Part shown: positions 1 to 4,917 of the stretch, piece after piece
Numbering within the stretch: the first letter of the stretch is position 1
How the letters are laid out: each line of letters begins with the position of its first letter
Assembly (NCBI GenBank): GCA_052034295.1
Contig: JBPOIS010000055.1
Coordinates: 1 to 5,009, forward strand
Source of the DNA: JBPOIS01 sp052034295
GTDB taxonomy: Bacteria; Pseudomonadota; Gammaproteobacteria; Pseudomonadales; Moraxellaceae
DNA length: 5,009 nt
Reading direction: 5' to 3'
The notes under the pieces: model-generated
Told to the model about the DNA's origin: nothing
What the model saw: only the letters and a program-made list of their open reading frames with translations
The model's database searches: none
Made by a program: the position numbers and the translations under genes

Positions 1-1
1 G

Positions 2-16
2 AAACAGGGCCTGTAA
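2..16 (+). CDS. Possible 3' end of an upstream gene (partial)
   Basis: Read from base 2, the first codons are K-Q-G-L followed by TAA at 14-16. A rho-independent terminator follows 15 bases later, the normal arrangement at the end of a gene. Only four codons are visible, so this rests entirely on the stop-plus-terminator context. The terminator can also be explained as serving only the minus-strand gene on its other side. No function can be assigned. Confidence 0.25.
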   Translation, partial: KQGL

Positions 17-30
17 GCCAGCCCAGCAAA

Positions 31-55
31 AAGCCCCGGAACCGGGGCTTTTTTT
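31..55. terminator. Bidirectional rho-independent terminator
   Basis: AAGCCCCGG (31-39) and CCGGGGCTT (42-50) form a perfect inverted repeat. The realistic fold is a 7-bp stem with a GGAACC loop. On the plus strand the stem runs into seven T (49-55). On the minus strand the A run at 28-32 gives a shorter U tract. It lies 23 bases past the stop of the minus-strand gene ending at 79, and probably also ends a plus-strand gene left of the window. Confidence 0.85.
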
Positions 56-78
56 ACGACCGCAATCAGCACATGGGT

Positions 79-549
79 TTAGCGCTTCTGATTGCTGTTG
101 TTCGAGCTGTTGCTGTTGCCCGAGCTGGTGCCGCTGGACTGGCTTTGCTGGCGGCCATTGCTGTTGCTGCCACCCTGCTGGCTGTTGACACCGGCGCTGC
201 GGTTGTTGCCGCTCTGGCCCTGATGGTGCTGACCGTTGTCATCCTTGCTGATGAACTGGCCGTTTTCATCGCGGGGATGTTCGCGCTCGTTGAAGTCGTG
301 GCGGCCATCCTGCTGGTTGCTGTTGCCCGGGCTGCTGTTGCTGCTGGACTGGCTTTGCTGGCGGCCATTGCTGTTGCTGCCGCCCTGCTGGCTTTTGCCG
401 CCGGAACTGCGGTCGCTGCCGCCCTGGCCCTGATGGTGCTGACCGTTGTCATCCTTGCTGATGAACTGGCCGTTTTCATTGCGAGGATGGCTGGCCTGAT
501 TGTGCTGGGACGAAGACTGGGAACCGTTCTGCGTGTTGCGTGTGGTCAT
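79..549 (-). CDS. Low-complexity Gln/Asn/Ser/Gly-rich repeat protein, 156 aa
   Basis: I do not recognise a named family. The start is ATG at 549, chosen because AGGAGT sits 5 bases upstream; the reading frame stays open to 798 but lacks such a site there. Of 156 residues, 106 are Gln, Asn, Ser or Gly, and there is no Cys, Trp, Tyr or Leu. No signal peptide or membrane segment is visible. The protein has a short head (1-20), then two copies of a 70-residue unit starting at residues 21 and 91. Each copy opens with HPR(N/D)ENGQFISKDDNGQHHQ and continues into an SQQGGSNSNGRQQSQSS tract. A charged linker (81-90) separates the copies. Composition resembles bacterial hydrophilins and other disordered stress proteins, and the (R)DENGxF-S-x-DD motif recalls short proteins annotated as stress-related; both are inference from memory. 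It is monocistronic, with a structured leader and its own terminator. It is more likely expressed than the hydrophobic antisense frame because it has the ribosome site and terminator. Confidence 0.8.
   Translation of the reverse strand: MTTRNTQNGSQSSSQHNQASHPRNENGQFISKDDNGQHHQGQGGSDRSSGGKSQQGGSNSNGRQQSQSSSNSSPGNSNQQDGRHDFNEREHPRDENGQFISKDDNGQHHQGQSGNNRSAGVNSQQGGSNSNGRQQSQSSGTSSGNSNSSNNSNQKR
108..501. repeat. Two tandem imperfect copies of a 210-bp unit
   Basis: Copy one covers roughly 108-291 and copy two roughly 315-501, mostly at a 210-bp offset, with a one-codon length difference near 114/321. Two blocks are identical at the DNA level: 214-269 with 424-479 (56 bp), and 133-171 with 343-381 (39 bp). 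The repeat is internal to the low-complexity gene and keeps its reading frame, so it is an in-frame domain duplication. Confidence 0.85.
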
Positions 550-554
550 GATCA

Positions 555-560
555 ACTCCT
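555..560 (-). promoter_or_regulatory. Ribosome binding site for the 156-aa protein
   Basis: AGGAGT on the minus strand lies 5 bases before ATG 549. This decides the start, since the frame is open for another 83 codons upstream. Confidence 0.8.
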
Positions 561-572
561 GACAGTGAAAGG

Positions 573-620
573 CCCCGTGTCGGGGTCTGTTGACCATAGC
601 GCCCTGCAGCAGACAGGGCG
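573..620 (-). promoter_or_regulatory. Two leader hairpins upstream of the 156-aa protein
   Basis: Hairpin A pairs 600-606 with 614-620: a perfect 7-bp stem (CGCCCTG/CAGGGCG) with a 7-base loop. Hairpin B pairs 573-577 with 581-585: CCCCG/CGGGG with a 3-base loop, extendable by one G-U pair. Hairpin B ends 12 bases before the AGGAGT site. Neither is followed by a U tract, so they are not plain terminators. They could stabilise the mRNA or control translation; that role is inference. Confidence 0.45.
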
Positions 621-782
621 TTGTCGCTGTGTGGGCAGCCTGTGGTGTGCGGATGTCGTGGCGTAGCGGTTTTGCACGGGGGGTTGTTTGGCCAAAAAGC
701 CTTCTGGCCACCGCAGTTGCCTGCAAGGCCTTGAAAAAACTGTGTTCAAAAAATGCTTTAAAAATAATCCGATGGATCAAAG

Positions 783-811
783 CTGACTGTGCAGACATGT
801 TTGCTTAAATT
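783..811 (+). promoter_or_regulatory. Candidate sigma-70 promoter for waaA-rsmE
   Basis: CTGACT (783-788; 4 of 6 matches to TTGACA) and TAAATT (806-811; 4 of 6 to TATAAT) are separated by exactly 17 bp, downstream of an AT-rich block. Transcription would begin near 818 and give a leader of about 60 bases before ATG 879. The match is moderate and untested. Confidence 0.35.
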
Positions 812-869
812 TGCATGCACCGTGTCTACACAGCACTGCTGCACGTTATCATGGGTTTTTTTGGGTTGC

Positions 870-873
870 GGAG
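870..873 (+). promoter_or_regulatory. Ribosome binding site for waaA
   Basis: GGAG lies 5 bases before ATG 879. It selects this start over upstream in-frame starts near 789, which have no such site and would add 30 residues unlike the family. Confidence 0.75.
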
Positions 874-878
874 CTGTC

Positions 879-2153
879 ATGCCGCCATTCTGGTATCGCG
901 CCGTGCTGGCCGTGCTGGCCCCATTGTACCGCCTGCGTCTATGGCGTCGCAGTGGCACCGAGCCGGATTATGCGCTGGAGGTGCAGCAGCGCTTTGGGCC
1001 GTTTGTGGGGGCCCCTCTGGTGCAGCCGGTGTGGGTGCATGCGGTGTCGGTGGGCGAGAGCCACGCCGCCGAGCCGGTGATCCGTCATCTGCTGGCGCAG
1101 GGCCTGCCGGTGCTGGTCAGCAACACCACCCGCACCGGGCGGGCGCGCATCCAGCAATTGTTTGCCGCTGAGCTGGCGCAGGGCCGGGTGCAGTCGGTGT
1201 TTTTGCCGGTGGACCGTCCGGCGGTGATGCAGGCGTTTTTTGACCATCACCAGCCCCGCCAGATTTTGCTGATGGAAACTGAACTGTGGCCGACCCTGCT
1301 GGCGGTGGCGCAGGCCCGGCAGGTTCCGGTGCTGTTGTTGAATGCCCGCCTGTCTGAGCGCTCGGCACAGGGCTATGCGCGGGTGCCGTCATTGACCCGG
1401 CCCATGCTGCGGGCCCTGACCGCCATTGCGGCGCAGGATGCCGACACGGCCGGGCGTTTCGCGGCGCTGGGGGCGGTGCCGGAACGGGTGCAGTTGACCG
1501 GCAGCCTGAAGTTTGACCTGACCCCGCCGCAGGGCCTGTCGGCGCAGGTGGACGTGCTGAGGGCGCAGTGGCCGCTGCAGGACCGGCGGCTGCTGGTGGC
1601 CGGCAGCACCCATGCCCCGGAAGAAAAACAGCTGCTGAATATTTTTAAAAAACTCCACGCCGAGCACCCCGAGACGGTGCTGGTGCTGGTGCCGCGTCAC
1701 CCGGAGCGCTTCGACGACGTGGCGGCACTGATCACCGAAAAAGGCTGGCCCCTGGCGCGGCGCTCGCAGGGACAGGCGATCGGCGCGGACACGCCGGTGT
1801 ATCTGGCTGACAGCATGGGCGAGCTGTGGCTGTGGTATGCGCTGGCGGACATGGCCTTTGTGGGCGGGTCGCTGGCCCCGGTGGGCGGGCACAATCCGCT
1901 GGAACCGGCGCGGCTGGGGGTTCCGGTGGTGGTGGGACCGCACACCCACAATTTTGCCCTGATTGTCGCGGCGCTGGCGCAGGCGGGGGCACTGCAACAG
2001 GGGCTCACCGTGGCCGATGTGTATGTCGCGTGGACGCAGTGGCTGGAGGACGAACCAGCACGGCAGCAGGCCAGTCAGGCCGCGCGGGCGCTGATGGAGC
2101 GCAGTCAGGGGGCACTGGCCCGGCAGCTGGCGCTGGTGGATGCGGCCCGATGA
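879..2153 (+). CDS. waaA: 3-deoxy-D-manno-octulosonic acid (Kdo) transferase
   Basis: WaaA (KdtA, glycosyltransferase family 30) moves Kdo from CMP-Kdo onto lipid IVA at the cytoplasmic face of the inner membrane, the first step of LPS core assembly. The protein is 424 residues, close to the 425 of the E. coli enzyme. Residues 5-21 form the hydrophobic membrane-associating N-terminus. The N-terminal domain contains WVHAVSVGE (52-60), with Glu60 as the expected catalytic base, then SNTTRTG (81-87), METELWP (132-138) and NARLSERS (155-162). The C-terminal nucleotide-sugar domain contains TGSLKFD (207-213), STHAPEE (243-249), PRHPERF (272-278) and GGSLAPVGGHNPLEPA (329-344). All signature motifs are intact. 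Whether it adds one or two Kdo units cannot be read from this. It is first in a probable operon, overlapping rsmE by four bases. No other LPS core genes are adjacent. Confidence 0.97.
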   Translation: MPPFWYRAVLAVLAPLYRLRLWRRSGTEPDYALEVQQRFGPFVGAPLVQPVWVHAVSVGESHAAEPVIRHLLAQGLPVLVSNTTRTGRARIQQLFAAELAQGRVQSVFLPVDRPAVMQAFFDHHQPRQILLMETELWPTLLAVAQARQVPVLLLNARLSERSAQGYARVPSLTRPMLRALTAIAAQDADTAGRFAALGAVPERVQLTGSLKFDLTPPQGLSAQVDVLRAQWPLQDRRLLVAGSTHAPEEKQLLNIFKKLHAEHPETVLVLVPRHPERFDDVAALITEKGWPLARRSQGQAIGADTPVYLADSMGELWLWYALADMAFVGGSLAPVGGHNPLEPARLGVPVVVGPHTHNFALIVAALAQAGALQQGLTVADVYVAWTQWLEDEPARQQASQAARALMERSQGALARQLALVDAAR

Positions 2154-2854
2154 ACCTGTTGCTGCTGGAGCCGGATCAGTTGCAGGGCGACCGGGCGCAG
2201 GTCAATGATGCCCGCCGCCTGCGCCATGTACAGGCGCATTTGCGCCTGCAGGTGGGCGACACCCTCAAGGTCGGTGTGCGCGATGGGCAAAAAGGCACGG
2301 GCCGGGTGGCCCATCTGGATGCAGAATATTTGCAGTTGGACAGGGTGGTGCTGGACCAGCCCCCCCCGGCCAAGCGACCGGTTACGCTGATCGTGGCCCT
2401 GCCCAGGCCCAAGGTGCTGCGCCGGGTGGTGATGGATGCGGTCACGCTGGGGGTGGAGCGGCTGATCCTGTTGCACAGCCTGCGGGTGGAAAAAAGCTAC
2501 TGGCAGACGCCGTTTTTGCAGCAGCTGGATGAATTCATCCTGCTGGGGCTGGAGCAGGCGGGAGACACGGTGTGGCCAGAGCTGCTGCTGCGCAAGCGCT
2601 TCAAACCCTTCGTCGAGGATGAGCTGCCGGGGCTGTGTGCGGGTCGGCTGGGGCTGGTGGCGCACCCCTATGCCTTGGAACCAATGCCCGCGCAAGTAAA
2701 CCAGCCGGTGACGCTGGTGATAGGCTGTGAAGGCGGGTTCATCCCGTATGAGATTGACCTGCTGGCCAAACATGGCTGTCAGCCGGTCAGCCTGGGTCCA
2801 CGCATCCTGCGCACCGAAACCGCGATGGCCCATGTGCTGGGGCGGCTGGGGTAG
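2150..2854 (+). CDS. rsmE: RsmE-family 16S rRNA (uracil-1498-N3)-methyltransferase
   Basis: RsmE methylates N3 of U1498 of 16S rRNA, in the decoding region, using S-adenosylmethionine. The product is 234 residues, slightly short of the 243 in E. coli. Residues 1-70 form the PUA-like RNA-binding domain and about 75-234 the SPOUT (trefoil-knot) methyltransferase domain. The knot motifs are GCEGGF (192-197), where most relatives have GPEGG, and LGPRILRTETA (215-225), which is canonical. LRVEKSYWQTP (111-121) and RKRFKPFVEDELP (148-160) mark a subgroup I recall from gammaproteobacteria, sometimes present beside a more typical RsmE. The target could therefore differ; that is inference. ATG 2150 overlaps the waaA stop as ATGA, so translation is probably coupled. 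I see no separate promoter, and no terminator hairpin follows the stop. Confidence 0.92.
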   Translation: MNLLLLEPDQLQGDRAQVNDARRLRHVQAHLRLQVGDTLKVGVRDGQKGTGRVAHLDAEYLQLDRVVLDQPPPAKRPVTLIVALPRPKVLRRVVMDAVTLGVERLILLHSLRVEKSYWQTPFLQQLDEFILLGLEQAGDTVWPELLLRKRFKPFVEDELPGLCAGRLGLVAHPYALEPMPAQVNQPVTLVIGCEGGFIPYEIDLLAKHGCQPVSLGPRILRTETAMAHVLGRLG

Positions 2855-2855
2855 G

Positions 2856-3731
2856 TCAGGCCGATTCATCCAGCGGATACAGGCGGTGGATGAACTGCCC
2901 CGTCAGGGGACCGGGGCGGACCGGCTGTGACAGAGCCACAAAAAACCACAACGCCAGCAGCGCCCCTTGCAGCAGTTTGGACACCCAGGCATGGTCATGA
3001 ATCAGCCGAGCCAGATCGGCCCAGAGGAGTGGATCCTGACGGGCTGAGGCCCAAACCCCACCCACAAGCGCCAGCAATCCCAGTCCCACCGCCCACACCA
3101 CTCGGGGATTTTCGGTTTCGGCAGGGATGACCCGCTGATGGGTATACAGGTGCCCGCACTGCAGGCAGCCGACCAGCGTCTCTGCCGGTACGGTGTGGAA
3201 GCAAGGACCAGCCACCTGCCCACGCTCAGCCAGACTGCGCGTGTACCAGTAGGCATCGGCCAGCCGCTGCGAGTGGCACTGTGGGCACAGGAGCTCATGC
3301 GGGGTGGCGATCATTTGCGCGCTGCCATACTGTGGACAGGTGTCAGCCTGCACGGTGGCGTACTGATCTCTGCCGGCATGAAACCGTCTGGACAGGGTTT
3401 TGTTTTTAAGAACATCCCTGACGATGAAACCCAAAATCACCATCATGCAAATCGCAAAGAACAGCTTTTTGAATGCTGGATGGCCCGTCAGCCACGGCTC
3501 CGTGGTCACGATCAGCGCTGCCGATCCCAGCGCCACCACCAGCCGCCACCCCAGCGACCGCCTGAGTTTGTCGGAGTTGCCAGCAAGGGAGGGTTGCAGG
3601 ACCGCAGGCGCAGGATCATGGCCCAGAATGCTGTGCTGACAGTGCGGACAAAAGCGCAGGCCTTTGAGCCGCAGGGGGCGAAAAAAAACCTGCTGGCAGT
3701 GGGGGCAGGGCTGGTTGAAGCGTATCCACAT
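2856..3731 (-). CDS. Unrecognised zinc-ribbon-like four-helix membrane protein, 291 aa
   Basis: I cannot assign a family. Residues 9-12 and 28-31 are paired CPHC motifs, an N-terminal zinc ribbon. Hydrophobic segments follow at about 62-77 and 89-105. Next comes a soluble Cys-rich section with C132-P-Q-Y135, C149-P-Q-C152, C177-F-H179 and C189-L-Q-C192. Two more helices lie at about 212-228 and 251-268, with a short polar tail. With two short-looped hairpins, all Cys-rich parts should face the same side, presumably the cytoplasm. Tyr135 occupies the place of an expected ribbon Cys. There is no signal peptide. The start is ATG 3731 because an in-frame TAG lies at 3743-3741; no Shine-Dalgarno is visible before it. 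Its stop lies one base from that of convergent rsmE. It is divergent from the thioesterase gene. A role as a metal-binding or membrane-associated regulatory protein would be a guess. Confidence 0.8.
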   Translation of the reverse strand: MWIRFNQPCPHCQQVFFRPLRLKGLRFCPHCQHSILGHDPAPAVLQPSLAGNSDKLRRSLGWRLVVALGSAALIVTTEPWLTGHPAFKKLFFAICMMVILGFIVRDVLKNKTLSRRFHAGRDQYATVQADTCPQYGSAQMIATPHELLCPQCHSQRLADAYWYTRSLAERGQVAGPCFHTVPAETLVGCLQCGHLYTHQRVIPAETENPRVVWAVGLGLLALVGGVWASARQDPLLWADLARLIHDHAWVSKLLQGALLALWFFVALSQPVRPGPLTGQFIHRLYPLDESA

Positions 3732-3756
3732 GGCAGAAATCTATCAAATTTTGCAC

Positions 3757-3785
3757 AGTGCAGCACCCATCCCCCCGTATGTCAA
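3757..3785 (-). promoter_or_regulatory. Candidate promoter for the zinc-ribbon membrane protein
   Basis: On the minus strand a perfect TTGACA (3785-3780) is followed after 17 bp by TGCACT (3762-3757; 3 of 6 to TATAAT). The -10 position coincides with the palindrome TGCAC-A-GTGCA (3752-3762), a possible operator. Transcription would begin near 3750, leaving about 19 bases of leader with no Shine-Dalgarno. The -10 is weak. Confidence 0.35.
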
Positions 3786-3809
3786 GCCTGCCGCAGTCGG
3801 GCTGGCGCT

Positions 3810-3838
3810 TTGACAGCCACCGTGTGGCATGGTGCAAT
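3810..3838 (+). promoter_or_regulatory. Candidate promoter for the thioesterase gene
   Basis: A perfect TTGACA (3810-3815) is followed after 17 bp by TGCAAT (3833-3838; 4 of 6 to TATAAT). The spacer contains the inverted repeat GCCAC-CGT-GTGGC (3816-3828), which could be a regulator site. Transcription would begin near 3845, placing the AGGA site and ATG 3869 at natural distances. Confidence 0.5.
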
Positions 3839-3857
3839 CAGCCCCAGCCGGACACAC

Positions 3858-3861
3858 AGGA
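3858..3861 (+). promoter_or_regulatory. Ribosome binding site for the thioesterase gene
   Basis: AGGA lies 7 bases before ATG 3869. It favours that start over the in-frame GTG 3758 and ATG 3779, which have none and which lie upstream of the likely promoter. Confidence 0.7.
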
Positions 3862-3868
3862 CAGGTCG

Positions 3869-4672
3869 ATGCAATCATTCAATCAGCTGATGGACGCGGC
3901 ACGCACCCGCCACTTGATCGAGGTGGGGCCGGGCTGGGGACAGGGGCGCACCCTGTATGGCGGCCTGACCGGCGCGCTGCTGCTGTCGCACATTCTCGGC
4001 CTGGTCGGCCATGAGCGGGTGTTGCGGTCCCTGACCGTGTCGTTTGTCGGGCCGGTCAGTGTCGGACAGGTCGAGCTGCGCGGCGAAGTGCTGCGCGAGG
4101 GCAAATCTGCCCTGCAGGCCGAAGCACGCATTCTGCAGGACGGACAGGTGTGCGCGGTGATGCTGGCCAGTTTCGGGCAGCCGCGCGCTTCCCAGATCGA
4201 GGTCAGCCCCCAGTACGAAGCCCCGCAGGTGCGCAGCGTGGCGCAGTCCTACCGGATTCCCTACATGGAGGGGCGGATGCCGGAATTCTTCCAGCGTTAT
4301 GACCTGCACTGGGCGCGTGGCAAGCCCCCGTTTGCCGGGGCCAGTGAGCCGGATTTTGCCGGCTGGATGCGCTTTCACCACGAAGAGGGTGAAGAAACCG
4401 AGCGCATCGACCTGCCGCATCTGGTCGGTCTGGTGGACGCCTGGCCCCCGTCGGTGCTGCCGCTGTTCAAGGCCCCGGCTGCCGCCAGCACCCTGACCTG
4501 GACCCTGGAAATCATCGACTGGCCGGGCGACATGCAGGCGCAGGACTACTGGCAATACAATGTGCACACCGATGCCGCGGCAGACGGTTACAGCCATGCC
4601 CAGGCCATGGTCTGGGACAAGCACGGCAATCTGGTGGCGATCAGTCGGCAGACCGTGGCGGTGTTTGCCTGA
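3869..4672 (+). CDS. Acyl-CoA thioesterase-like double-hotdog protein
   Basis: The 267-residue product fits the TesB-like/thioesterase-like superfamily, whose members hydrolyse acyl-CoA to free acid and CoA in the cytoplasm; the substrate here is unknown. The N-terminal hotdog (about 15-103) shows RTLYGGLTGALLLSHIL (27-43), the hotdog helix, then RSLTVSFVGPV (53-63), VEVL-type strand residues VLREGKS (74-80) and the ARILQDGQVCAVMLASF strand pair (86-102). The second hotdog (about 165-267) shows LVDAWPPSVLP (188-198), TLTWTLEI (208-215) and a final WDKHGNLVAISRQTVAVF (249-266). By comparison with E. coli TesB (Asp/Thr/Gln), Asp190 and Gln261 are the likely catalytic pair, with Thr208 or Thr210 as the third; this assignment is inference. 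Length is normal for the single-chain double-hotdog type. It appears monocistronic, with its own promoter and terminator, and divergent from the zinc-ribbon gene. Confidence 0.85.
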   Translation: MQSFNQLMDAARTRHLIEVGPGWGQGRTLYGGLTGALLLSHILGLVGHERVLRSLTVSFVGPVSVGQVELRGEVLREGKSALQAEARILQDGQVCAVMLASFGQPRASQIEVSPQYEAPQVRSVAQSYRIPYMEGRMPEFFQRYDLHWARGKPPFAGASEPDFAGWMRFHHEEGEETERIDLPHLVGLVDAWPPSVLPLFKAPAAASTLTWTLEIIDWPGDMQAQDYWQYNVHTDAAADGYSHAQAMVWDKHGNLVAISRQTVAVFA

Positions 4673-4698
4673 GGGCTGGCGTCCCGGACCGGCAGGGC

Positions 4699-4723
4699 AG
4701 GGGACATGGCAGGTCCCCTTTTT
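4699..4723 (+). terminator. Rho-independent terminator after the thioesterase gene
   Basis: AGGGGAC (4699-4705) pairs with GTCCCCT (4713-4719) around a 7-base loop, and the T run extends to 4723. It begins 27 bases past the thioesterase stop and isolates that gene from the one starting at 4918. Confidence 0.85.
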
Positions 4724-4905
4724 GATATCCGAGTGTTTTGGTTTTAATTAAAAAAGTCGGGTTTTTATAATCCTGATCATTTTAATCATAAATAAAAAAA
4801 GTCTGATTTTAAACAATTGTTTTTATTTGTCTTTAAAATAAATTTTCTGCAAGTATTTAAATTGTAATCCAATAGGCTTATAACAGGATTAAAGAGGTTT
4901 GATCT
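4724..4905. promoter_or_regulatory. Very AT-rich regulatory region
   Basis: Only 35 of the 160 bases 4731-4890 are G or C (22%), against GC-rich genes on both sides. It contains two 12-bp palindromes, TTTTAATTAAAA (4742-4753) and AAACAATTGTTT (4811-4822). The near-identical element AAAAAAGTC(G/T)G(G/A)TTTT occurs at 4750-4765 and 4795-4810, 45 bp apart. ATTTTAAA (4806-4813) is inverted at 4832-4839. No ORF here is credible. It probably controls the gene at 4918 and could attract a nucleoid protein of the H-NS/MvaT kind. Confidence 0.5.
4856..4884 (+). promoter_or_regulatory. Candidate promoter for the gene at 4918
   Basis: TTTAAA (4856-4861; 4 of 6 to TTGACA) and TATAAC (4879-4884; 5 of 6 to TATAAT) are 17 bp apart, downstream of A/T tracts that could act as an UP element. 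The predicted start near 4891 gives a leader of about 27 bases. Confidence 0.45.
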
Positions 4906-4917
4906 GGAGTAAAAACC

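Larger units (their letters stand above)
550..878. other. Divergent intergenic region, 329 bp
   Basis: This separates the minus-strand low-complexity gene from waaA. From left to right it holds the ribosome site and two hairpins of the minus-strand leader, then a GC-rich stretch with no clear signal. Next is a weak inverted repeat GGCCA (690-694)/TGGCC (705-709), and an AT-rich block from 731 with TTGAA (731-735)/TTCAA (745-749), which also reads as a direct repeat TT(G/C)AAAAAA. A candidate waaA promoter follows. I see no convincing sigma-70 promoter for the minus-strand gene; it probably starts within the AT-rich block. Open frames here have no ribosome site or coding character. Confidence 0.6.

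Noticed and set aside
108..501. Repeats considered as a CRISPR array or mobile-element ends
   Set aside because: There are only two long in-frame copies with no short repeat-spacer pattern, no transposase and no terminal inverted repeats.
73..666. Plus-strand 197-codon frame encoding a very hydrophobic Ala/Leu/Val protein
   Set aside because: It is the exact antisense of the Gln/Ser-rich repeat gene; CAG/AGC-type codons read backwards give Leu and Ala. It has no ribosome site, and a plus-strand terminator lies just upstream.
550..798. 83-codon N-terminal extension of the low-complexity protein
   Set aside because: The extension has a different composition, passes through both leader hairpins, and lacks the AGGAGT site that fits ATG 549.
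789..878. 30-codon N-terminal extension of WaaA
   Set aside because: It overlaps the likely promoter, has no ribosome site, and WaaA family length and the GGAG site fit ATG 879.
1389..1997. Long minus-strand frame opposite waaA
   Set aside because: An antisense shadow typical of GC-rich coding DNA, rich in His/Arg/Gln/Pro, with waaA fully intact on the other strand.
2105..2869. 254-codon minus-strand frame opposite rsmE
   Set aside because: Antisense shadow of a complete and recognisable RsmE; low-complexity Gln/His composition and no family motif.
3681..3688. Eight-A run early in the zinc-ribbon gene as a phase-variation tract
   Set aside because: It encodes ordinary Val-Phe-Phe codons and is short; nothing else suggests switching.
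3758..3868. 37-codon upstream extension of the thioesterase
   Set aside because: It would start at GTG 3758 without a ribosome site and upstream of the TTGACA promoter; the hotdog domain begins after ATG 3869.
3138..3890. 250-codon plus-strand frame across the zinc-ribbon gene and the intergenic region
   Set aside because: It lies antisense to the gene with ordered Cys pairs and membrane helices, and runs through both candidate promoters and into the thioesterase start.
3875..4624. 249-codon minus-strand frame opposite the thioesterase
   Set aside because: Antisense shadow; the plus strand carries clear double-hotdog motifs.
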